Below are positions 8,296-18,300 of a DNA stretch of 64,000 bases, piece after piece. Under the pieces are notes generated by a model. The model was not told the DNA's origin, did not search any database, and saw only the letters and a list, made by a program, of their open reading frames with translations. How positions within the stretch are numbered: the stretch's first letter is position 1; the number at the start of each line of letters is the position of its first letter. The translations under genes and the position numbers were made by a program. This DNA comes from Pedobacter sp. Leaf250. Its GTDB lineage: Bacteria; Bacteroidota; Bacteroidia; Sphingobacteriales; Sphingobacteriaceae. The stretch is from assembly GCF_920984735.1 (NCBI RefSeq), contig NZ_CAKLBU010000019.1, positions 35,803 to 99,802 of the forward strand. The letters run 5' to 3'.

Positions 8296-11200
8296 TTTTG
8301 TTGAGCTGGTTCTGTAAAATTTTAGCAAAAGCAGTGTGATGCGGTGCTGAAATAAAAGTTTTATGATCGCCTGGTATTTCGCACACTTCCACTCCTTTAT
8401 TTGCAAAGCGATCCCAACCCAAATAAGTTAAGTCATCCAGAAAATAAAGACGTTCAGATACTCTGAACAATGTGATCTTCAGGTTTGCTGCAGTGAGTAA
8501 ATATCGTTGCAAGGCTTCATCATATTTGATATATATTCCCTTCTCCCGATCTGAAAACAATGCCCAATCTAAATCCAATTTTGTTTCACTATTTTTAAAC
8601 AGTCTTTTTTTAGTAATATCAAGTTGATATTTTAAAGTGTTGATTGGCGTTTTCGTAAATGATGCCGCAATAAACGGGATTTTTTTGAATTGTCTTTTTA
8701 TAAAATATCCTAAGTTATTCTGACTTTCTTCTTTCGAAACATTTCTGCCAGTATCGGTATCCACTACGCCAAGTAAGTTAATTTCCTTACCTAATACTTT
8801 AAGTTGTTTCGCCATTTCAAAGGCAATAAAACCGCCCAATGAGTAGCCTACAATGTTGTAAGGCCCGTTTGGATTGCTTAGCAATAATTCTTCAATATAA
8901 CGGGCCGCTATTTGTTCAATGCTATCTGGAACTTGTTCATCATGATCAAGGCCTATTGCCTGCACACCATATATTGGCTGGTCTTCGTTCAGTGAGGCTA
9001 TAATTGATTTAAACAACAATACATTTAATCCGCTTCCATGAATTAGATAAACCGGGTTTTTGTCTCCTCCAGTACGGATGGGAATAATGGTCTGCGATTT
9101 TTTATCATTTACCTCGAATGAAAGCTGTTGGGCCAATGTTTCAATGGTAGCATATTTAAGCAATGTTGTAAGAGGCATACGAAAGCCTATTTTTTTTTCT
9201 AGAGCAAGCATCATGCTTACAGCTATTAACGAGTTTCCTCCTAGCTCAAAAAAGTCATCTGTAATATTAATATCTTCTTTCACTAAACATGTTGACCAAA
9301 TCTCTTTTAATAACTCTTCAGCAGGCGTAAGTGTACCATTTGCCTTGATGCTTTTTTCGGTAGGATTGAAAATAGGCTTTGGAAGTAATGCCCGATCAAC
9401 TTTCCCATTTGAGGTGATTGGAAATGCCTCCAGTACAACAATGTAATGAGGTAGCATATAAGAGGGCAATAGCTTGGCAAGATCGTCTTTTAAGAATTTC
9501 AAATAATTTTTACTGATACTTATCTGATCCTTGGCAACATGATGTTGCTGGCTCACATCCAGTAAGTTTGGGTCATCTTTAAATTTCTGGTTCAGCACCA
9601 GATAGGCTACCAATACCTCACTTTTATTGATATCATCTCTTTGTAATACCAATGTTTGGGCAATCTCTTCCCTATTCAACAATTGGTTTTCGATTTCACC
9701 AGGCTCTATCCTGTGGCCCCTTACCTTTATTTGGTGGTCTATTCTTCCCAAACATAGAATTTCTCCGCTTGGCAACATTTTACCCAAATCACCGGTTTTG
9801 TATAAGATTAAATTTGAATGTGGATCTGTGCGCACAAACTTATCATCGGTAAGCTTTTCCTGGTTAATATATCCTAAACTTACGCCATCGCCACCGATAC
9901 AAATTTCACCCACTTCACCTTTGTATACAGGGTTCAGGGATTGATCCATTATGTGTACCTGGGTATTGTGAACGGGGTTTCCAATTGTAATCCATTCATC
10001 TGAGGGCAAAATCTCTTTTCCACTGGAATAAATGGTGGTTTCAGTTGGCCCATACATGTTCCACAATCGGGCCCCGGTGCTTAATATCGCTTTGGCCAAA
10101 TGAATATCCAATTGCTCACCCCCAACTATAACTTTCAATTGATTGGTCTTGAGGCCAACATCCAAAATCATAGACAGGGTGGAGGGAGTGCCCTGAAGGG
10201 CTGTAATATTTGCAAGCGAAATTAAATCGTTAATTAATCTTCCATCTTTAGCAGTGATTGAGTCAGCAATAACTACTTCAGCACCACAAATTAGTGGCAG
10301 GAAAAGCTCAAGTGCAGCAATATCGAATGAAATTGTGGTTATCGCTAACAATCGATCGATATCGGTTAAACCTGGCATTTGCTGCGTACTTAAAAGGAGA
10401 TTGGCTAAATTACCATGACTGATTTTTACGCCTTTAGGAAAACCAGTTGATCCTGATGTGTATAATAAATAGGCAGGATCCTTAAGGTCAATTGCAATAT
10501 TTTTCCATTTATTAATGTTTAAGTGGATGGAGGCAAAGGCTTCATTAATTGATATGTTTTTGATTCCAGGATCTATTTGGATGGTGGAACTTGAAACCAT
10601 GTTCGAAGCACCAGAATCTTTCAACATATAATTAATCCGCTCTACAGGCAAATTGGTGTCAATGGGTAAATAAGCAGCTCCTGTTTTTAAAACAGCGATC
10701 ATTGTAACCAGCATTTTTGCTGATCTCTCTACTGCAATCGCGATGGTCTGGCCTTTACCAATCCCTTTATTCTGAAGATAAAATGCCAATGCATCAGCCT
10801 GCTGATGTAATGTTTGGTAATCTAGTCGCTCACCATTAAAAGATAATGCATTGCGATTGGAATACGGCTTTGCACATTCGTTAAATAGATCGACAAAACT
10901 ATTGGTGTTAACGAAAGAATCTCCCTCTACAATTGCCTTTACGGCGCCTGCACTTACCGCATCGACAATTTTAATAGCGGGGTTTTCAAGAAAAATATCG
11001 ATCAAACTTTTAAAGTCGCTGATCATTTCATTAATAGTTGCCGCTTTAAAAAGTTGGGTATTGTAATTCCATTCCAAAGTTAGCCCATCAGCAGTATCTG
11101 TTGCATTTACAAAAAGCTCAAAAGTTTCACTTTGCCTTACATTTGATATAATTTGGTGGTCTACGCCATAGAACGAAACGTCGCTATCCATACCCATATC

Positions 11201-12337
11201 AATATTAAATACAATGGGAACCAGTGGTACTCTGGAAATATCTCTTTTAGGATTTAATTTGTTAAGCAGCTGACCAAAACTGTATTGTTGATGGTCATAA
11301 ACATCCATTAAATGACTGCGTTTTGCATTTAGATAATCAGTTAATGATAAATTTGCATCAATAGTACTTCTAATGGGAAGTATGTTTACACAATGGCCAA
11401 CCAAATTATAAAAGGCAGTTACGGCTTGTTCTGCTGAGGGTAATCCAATTACCAGTTCATTTTGACGTGTTTTTTTAAAAATTAACACTTCAAAAATGGA
11501 TAACATGGTGGTTACGAGACTACAGCCAATTTTTGCTCCACCTTTTCGTAAATTTTCGACACTGTTTTTGGGCAATAACTGATCTATACGCTTAGATTGA
11601 TACGTACGCTGATTTGCTCGTGGAAAGTCTGTGGGTAGATCGATTTGAGGAGCCGCCTGCGCAAATTCCTTTAACCAAAAATTTTCAGTAGATCTAAATT
11701 CAGCGCTATTAAGATAATTATCTTGTGCAATTGCAAACTGACTAATTTGAAAAGCTTCAGGAAGTACTAATGAATTGCCCAGGAGATGCGAGCTGTACAG
11801 TTTACTGAGTTCTTCCAAAATGATGCCTAATGACCAGCCATCGCAGATAATGTGGTGCAAAATTAACGTAATCAACACTTGATCATCCTCCAGTTGATGA
11901 ATAAAAACCCGAAACAAAGGTGCCTCATTTAAATCAAAAGGATGGGCCATTTGGGTATTTAAAAATGAATCAATGTGCTGTTTTTTAATATCATGAGACA
12001 ATTCCTGGAGATCTTCTGCTATAATCTGGTATGGAATAAAATCATAAATGATCAACTTCTCACCATTACCACTAATGTGGCTCCGCAAGGCTTCATGTCG
12101 TTGAACCAATTGGTCAAAAGCTTTTTTGAAATAATCAAGCTCGAAGTGCCCCTTAATCGCTATTGACACCGACTCGTTATAAGCGATATTTGCCTCATCG
12201 CCACCCATCAAACAGGATAGATAGATTTCTTGTTGCGCTTTATTAATGGATACAAGTTTATCAATATTTCTATCCTGCTCAAACGGATTGAAGTCAATTG
12301 AAATTAAATCGGTTTCTAAATTTAATGTATTCATCAT
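8282..12337 (-). CDS. Nonribosomal peptide synthetase, C-A-PCP-TE (terminal module)
   Basis: A 1351-aa single-module NRPS. The condensation domain (about residues 30-450) has an intact HHIICDG motif with His162 and Asp166. The adenylation domain (about 475-985) has YTSGSTGFPKG at 626-636, MYGPTETT at 761 and the invariant Lys979. The carrier domain has DDFFELGGNSL with Ser1036. The type I thioesterase (about 1090-1345) has GYSLGG with Ser1166, Asp1193 and His1325, a complete triad. Read by eye, the A-domain pocket is D-I-L-Q-I-G-M-I-Y-K, close to glycine-type codes as I remember them. It has no epimerase, methyltransferase or oxidase domain. The gene starts 3 bases after the hybrid PKS gene, whose C-terminus ends in the linker normally found before a C domain, so the two proteins act in series and this one releases the product. 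Confidence 0.95.
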   Translation of the reverse strand: MMNTLNLETDLISIDFNPFEQDRNIDKLVSINKAQQEIYLSCLMGGDEANIAYNESVSIAIKGHFELDYFKKAFDQLVQRHEALRSHISGNGEKLIIYDFIPYQIIAEDLQELSHDIKKQHIDSFLNTQMAHPFDLNEAPLFRVFIHQLEDDQVLITLILHHIICDGWSLGIILEELSKLYSSHLLGNSLVLPEAFQISQFAIAQDNYLNSAEFRSTENFWLKEFAQAAPQIDLPTDFPRANQRTYQSKRIDQLLPKNSVENLRKGGAKIGCSLVTTMLSIFEVLIFKKTRQNELVIGLPSAEQAVTAFYNLVGHCVNILPIRSTIDANLSLTDYLNAKRSHLMDVYDHQQYSFGQLLNKLNPKRDISRVPLVPIVFNIDMGMDSDVSFYGVDHQIISNVRQSETFELFVNATDTADGLTLEWNYNTQLFKAATINEMISDFKSLIDIFLENPAIKIVDAVSAGAVKAIVEGDSFVNTNSFVDLFNECAKPYSNRNALSFNGERLDYQTLHQQADALAFYLQNKGIGKGQTIAIAVERSAKMLVTMIAVLKTGAAYLPIDTNLPVERINYMLKDSGASNMVSSSTIQIDPGIKNISINEAFASIHLNINKWKNIAIDLKDPAYLLYTSGSTGFPKGVKISHGNLANLLLSTQQMPGLTDIDRLLAITTISFDIAALELFLPLICGAEVVIADSITAKDGRLINDLISLANITALQGTPSTLSMILDVGLKTNQLKVIVGGEQLDIHLAKAILSTGARLWNMYGPTETTIYSSGKEILPSDEWITIGNPVHNTQVHIMDQSLNPVYKGEVGEICIGGDGVSLGYINQEKLTDDKFVRTDPHSNLILYKTGDLGKMLPSGEILCLGRIDHQIKVRGHRIEPGEIENQLLNREEIAQTLVLQRDDINKSEVLVAYLVLNQKFKDDPNLLDVSQQHHVAKDQISISKNYLKFLKDDLAKLLPSYMLPHYIVVLEAFPITSNGKVDRALLPKPIFNPTEKSIKANGTLTPAEELLKEIWSTCLVKEDINITDDFFELGGNSLIAVSMMLALEKKIGFRMPLTTLLKYATIETLAQQLSFEVNDKKSQTIIPIRTGGDKNPVYLIHGSGLNVLLFKSIIASLNEDQPIYGVQAIGLDHDEQVPDSIEQIAARYIEELLLSNPNGPYNIVGYSLGGFIAFEMAKQLKVLGKEINLLGVVDTDTGRNVSKEESQNNLGYFIKRQFKKIPFIAASFTKTPINTLKYQLDITKKRLFKNSETKLDLDWALFSDREKGIYIKYDEALQRYLLTAANLKITLFRVSERLYFLDDLTYLGWDRFANKGVEVCEIPGDHKTFISAPHHTAFAKILQNQLNKNANA

Positions 12338-12340
12338 CGA

Positions 12341-15300
12341 TTAATTGGTTTGCACCTGCAAGAACATTTGATCATTTTCAGGATCCTCAATAAACCAGGC
12401 CGGATTTCCAAACCGATCCTTTCCTAACCTTGCTCCCGAAATAGGCGGTTGATTGTTGTCGATTACAACGGCATGAGGATTATAATTCAATAATTTTTGC
12501 GATTGATTATGCGTATTCGGGAAAAAGCCTTTGGCAATCATTTCATCAATTGAAGTAGTAAAGGCGATGATCATTTTGTCGATATCAGGGTAACTCGTAG
12601 CCTCAGTTATAAAGCATGGGAAGCCATCCAGAATATGAATTCCTTTCTCTCTCATCAGCACAAACAGAAGCTCACTGTAAATCATTTCCGGTTCCATTTT
12701 AAGTTTCCATAGCGAGCCAAAGTTTACCACTTGCATGGGTAATTTTCTAAAGGCAATTTCACGATTTAATGATTTAGAGATGAAATTCCCTTTGTCGTTA
12801 AGTTTCTGCTGCAAGGAAGGGCCTTGTTCTTTCATGTAGATTAAGGATGCTTTGGCTGATGCTAGCGCAAGCGGATGACGAACGAATGTTCCGGCAAAGT
12901 AGGTGATACCAACTTCAGGAATAGAGTCATCCCCATAATTCCATGTTCCGCCATCAAGTGCATCCATAAAGGTTCTTGTGCCAGCAATAACACCAATTGG
13001 TATACCTGCTCCAACTACTTTTCCATAAGCGGCAATATCTGCTTTTACGCCTAACAAGGCTTGAGCACCCCCTGGATGCATTCGAAAACCTGTAATCACT
13101 TCATCAAAAATTAAGGCAACGCCATTTTCGGATGTGATTTGACGAAGTTGTTTCAAAAAAGAAATGGGTACGAATTCTGGCCTTCTGCTTTGAATGGGCT
13201 CTACCAATACGCCGGCAATTTCACTTGCCCGATCTTTAATAATGGCCAGGGTTTCATCTGTTCCGTAATCAAGCACTAGTATGTTTTCTACTGCCTCTGG
13301 CATAATGCCAGCAGCAGCAGGAAAAGATTTCATTTTTTTGGTTCCACGAACCAGAACTTCATCGAAAATGCCATGGTAAGATCCAGTGAAAGCAACAATT
13401 AAAGAACGTGCCGTTACCGTCCTAGCCAAACGGATACAGCCCATTACGGCCTCAGATCCGGTACTACATAAACCTGTTCTGTCAAAATCAGTGAAATCGC
13501 AAACTAAACGACTCACCTCTGCCGCTAATTCATGTTGCGGACCTACCTCAAACCCTTTTTCAATTTGATAGTGAAGTGCTTCTTTGATAAAATCAGGCTG
13601 ATAACCAAGCATATTAGAGCCAAAACCATTTAAAGCGTCTATATATTGGTTGCCATCTAAATCCCATAGTTTACTACCGTCCGATTTTTTTACTATTATA
13701 GGGTATATTAAATCTTTTATTGCAGGTTTAAAGCCATTTACCACACGTGGATCGGCCATAAACCCTCTGCTCTCTGCTGTTGAAGCCTTACTTTTAGCAG
13801 TTTTCTTATTGTATCTTTTTATTAAGTCTGATAAAAATTGTTGTTGTTTTTCACTGAGTGCTGTTTTGGTAAATTCGATTTTTGGTGTGGCACCAAATGG
13901 CTTGCGTACTTCGTTTTGTTCCTCTTTAGATAGGGCTGCTAGCGGTGTAAGGTCTTTTACTGGATTTGTCTGCGTTGTATTTTGCACAATGTTTACTGGT
14001 GCAGCAATTGGATTGTTCTGCGTATTTGTGATCAGCTGAATCTGTTTAGCAATTAATTCCAATTGTGCTGAAAGTAAAGCCAAAGCAATGTTTTCCTGCG
14101 CTGGAACTACTGGTTGTGATGAAATAGGAGATGCTTGTATTACATCCGTCACTACAGGATCAGTTACGATTAAAGGCGCTAAATAATTAACTAAAGCATC
14201 GATTGATGAGCATTCTTCATTTAATTGTCTAAATGTAATAGGCACTTTAAATTCCTTTTTAAGTGATGTTGCTACCTGTGTAAGCAATAAAGAATCAAAT
14301 CCAATTTCTAAAAAGTTTTTGCATAAGTCTATCCCATCAAACTCTATTCCTGATGAAAGCTCGAGTACAGTTTTAACTTGATTAATAAGAACGTTTCTTT
14401 TCATTTGAGCTTGATTATTAGGGGTATTAGCTTTTGTTATTGATTTGGATGTATTGTTATTGGCTATAGCTGGCTGTGCAGGTTCTACCCAAAATTTCTT
14501 TTTATTGAAAGCGTAAGTGGGCAATTCGACAAAATTTCTTTGTTGATCGGAATAGTATTGTTCCCAGTTGATTGGAAAGCCAGCACAAACTAAGGCACCT
14601 ACCGAATGAATTATTTTTTGTGTTTCCACTGCGCTACTCATCATGCTGGATATTACTATGCCTTTGTGTGCATGTTCCAGTAAAATTTGTTTGGTGAATA
14701 CACTTAAAGCCTCCCCTGGTCCAACTTCTAAAAATAGAGGGTCGTGGTGGTTAATGATGTATGTTATTGCAGTCGAAAATTTTACAGTATTTCTTAAATG
14801 ATTTGTCCAATAATTTACATCAAGCGCTTGCTCATTGGTAAGCAATTTGCCAGTTACCGAAGAAACTATAGGTACTTTTGGTTTCTGAAGGTTGATGGAC
14901 TCAACCAGTTTTTTAAAATCAGGAAGAACCGGATCCATCATTACCGAGTGAAATGCATGGCTTGTTGCTAATAATTTACTAGGCATGCCCAAATTGTCCA
15001 GTTTCTTTTTGAAAATAGATAATGATTGATCGTTCCCAGAAATTACGAATAAGTTTTTGGTGTTTTCTGCCGCAATAGATAAATCTTCAGGCAATAGATC
15101 AGCAATCTCCGTATTTTTTATACGAACTGACAACATGCCACCGCCTGGAAGTTTACTTATTAGTTTACCCCTTAAAGCTACTAATATAAGCGCATCGTTT
15201 AATGAAAACACTCCAGCCAGGTGTGCAGCAACATATTCTCCAACACTATGGCCACAAAATATATCTGCCTTGCATCCCCAACTCATCCACAGTTTTGCTA

Positions 15301-18300
15301 AAGCATATTCTGTACAAAAAATAGCTGGTTGTGCATACTGTGTATCATTTAAAGTCTTCGGTTCATTGTTTGCTGAAAAAATAATCGATTTGATATCTAA
15401 ATGAATGATCTCTTTTAATAACTCCGCACATTCATCAATCGCATCCTTGTAAACAGCTTCCTGCTTATATAGGCTGGCACCCATATTTAAATATTGTGCA
15501 CCCTGACCTGGAAATAAAAACACTAACTTATTCGCTTTTTGATGTAATTGGTGCGTGATTGCGAATGATTGCTTTTGATTTGCCATTTCCTCTGCTAAAT
15601 TCGACATGGTGTTTACAATGCCAAATGCCCTGTAATTAAAATCCGCTTGAGATTGGTGTAGCGAATAGGCTAAATCTTCTGCCAATACGGCTGGATGCAG
15701 CTGGATAAAATCTTCAAGCTTGCTACCATAATCTTTTAGGCTTTCCATTGATTTTGCCGACCACGAAATTAATTCATGCGCTCTTTTTGTAACAGGTGTT
15801 TGCATGGTATTTTCATATCCTTCCAACACCACATGAACATTTGTGCCGCCCACGCCAAATGAGCTTACACCAGCTAAACGTGTTTCTGCATTCCAATTTT
15901 GCAAATGGTTGTTTACATAAAACGGGCTGTTATCAAAATCAATGTGTTTATTTGGTGTATTGAAACCAATTGAGGGCACCAATTTCTTATGGTGCAGTGA
16001 TAAGCAGGTTTTGATGAAACTTGCTACGCCTGCCGCTTCTGTGAGGTGGCCAAAATTACTTTTGATAGATCCAATGGCACAGTATTGTTTAATGTTTTGC
16101 TGACCAAAAGCCTGTACAAGTCCTTCAAATTCTATAGGATCGCCAATAGGAGTTCCTGTACCATGTGTTTCTACGTATGAAATATCGCTCGATTCAACAT
16201 CTGCATCTGCAATGGCTGCCAAAACTGCATCGGCCTGCCCTTCAGTGCTTGGTGCTGTGAAACTGGCCTTATCATTTCCATCATTGCTTACGCCCACACC
16301 TTTAATCACGGCATATATTTGGTCGCCATCTGCTTTGGCATCTTCCAGTCTTTTTAACAGTACCACGCCGGCGCCATCGCTGAAAACCGTGCCGGTCGAA
16401 TCATCATCAAATGGGCGGCAATGTCCATCTTTGCTTAAAATACTTCCCTCCTGATAGATGTGGCCACTATTTGCACAAGAATTTATGCTTGCTCCGCCTG
16501 CTATTGCTACATCACATTGCATTGCTCTTAAACTGTTAACCGCTTCCAAGATTGCAAGCAGTGAGGTAGAGCAGGCCGAATTAATATTAATGGCAGGTCC
16601 TTTAAGGTTTAAATGGTAAGCCGTTCTAGAAGCTATGTAATCCTTATCATTAACCGTGGTTACCTGAAGTTTACCCATGGTTTCGATTTTATCAGGATGT
16701 GCCAAAACATTATTTTCATAATATAAATTAGGTCCGCAGCCTGCAAAAACGCCAGTTTTATGATCTGCTTTGGATGGGAGGTGCCCTGTTTTTTCGAGCA
16801 CTTCGTATGCGATTTCCAAAAATATTCTTTGCTGTGGATCCATCAGTTCGGCTAACTTCTTATTAATGCCGAAAAAATCAGGATCAAAAAGCATGGTATC
16901 TTTTATTACGCCGCGAGCCTTAATATATAAAAGATCATTTTTAATCTGATCAGGTATATGCTCATCCAATTCCTCATCTGTAAAGAAAGTAGTGGTTTCC
17001 TCGCCTTTGCATAGCAGTTGCCATAAGGCCGAAATGGTTTCAGCACCCGGAAATCTACCCGCCATTCCAATCACTGCAATATCTCTATCGCCTGTTTGAT
17101 GTTGATGATTTTTTTGGCGAACAGATTCCGATGATTTATTTAAATATTTTAAAACGCCCGCTATGGTGGGGTACTGATAAAGTTTTGTAATGGGCAATAT
17201 AAATTTTTGCGCTGCAAGTGCAATAATCAGCTTTTGTGATAAAAGAGAGTCGCCGCCTAAGTCGAAAAAATTATCGTTTATGCCAACACGTTTTACCGCT
17301 AAAACCTCCTTCCATATGGATGAAATCCGCTTTTCCTGGTCGTTTTTGGGTGCTACATAAGGGTTTTGTAATAAATCAGAGTAATCTGGTATAATTAGAG
17401 CTTTCTTATCTATTTTGCCATTTACAGTAAGTGGCATTTGTGATAAATTTACCCATATTCTAGGGATCATAAACTCAGGCAATGCGCTGGCTAAATAATT
17501 TTCGGCAGCTATTTTATTGAAACCCGGTTTGCCTACTATAAAGGCAACCAATTGTTTTTCGCTGCTGCTATTGATCTTAACCACGCATTGCTTAACATAG
17601 GGTATATCTAGTAGTACATTTTCAATCTCACCAAGCTCCACACGATAACCTCTGATTTTTACCTGGTCGTCAATTCTTCCAAGGTATTCTATGTTTCCAT
17701 CCTCCAACCATCTGCCCATATCTCCAGTTCTATAAAGACGTGTTTGGTGAATAGAAGGCGCACTTGTAAAGTTTACATCGGTTAATTTCTGATTATTTAA
17801 ATAACCCTTTGCCAAATGATTACCGCCTAAGTAAATTTCTCCTTTGGAGCCAGTGGTTACTAATTCTTTTGCTTCATCTAGAATAAAAACTGTAGTTCCT
17901 TTTAAAGGTTTACCAATGGGTAACGATGGCGAGTAAATGGTGTTATTAGCATCGCATTTAAGCGCAGTTGCGGTTACAGTGCCTTCTGTTGGTCCGTAAA
18001 CGTTGTAAAACGTCCCTGAGAACTGCCATTTTAAGTATAGTGATATTGGGCAAACATCCCCACCAACAATGATCCTTTTTAAATTTTTAAATTTAACTGG
18101 GTTTAAGTTTTCCAGAAAGCCTGGTGTAACATCCAGATGATTTATTTTTTGAGCGGTTACATAATTTGTAAACTTTTCAGTATCCAACAATAAATCTTCT
18201 GATAATAGTATTAAACATGCGCCTGTGCTTAATGCCAGAAATATTTGTTCAACTGAGGCATCAAAGGCAAAACTCGAAAAAAGAAGAATTCTATCTGTTG

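Noticed and set aside
8296..8406. N-terminal extension of the phosphopantetheinyl transferase
   Set aside because: It would overlap the NRPS by 125 bases; ATG 8295 gives the normal family length and a 14-base overlap.
9060..9446. Plus-strand frame inside the NRPS gene (128 codons)
   Set aside because: It is antisense to conserved carrier and adenylation sequence; composition is that of a shadow frame.
13650..14039. Plus-strand frame inside the hybrid PKS gene (129 codons)
   Set aside because: Antisense to the ACP-AMT linker; no domain, no start signal.
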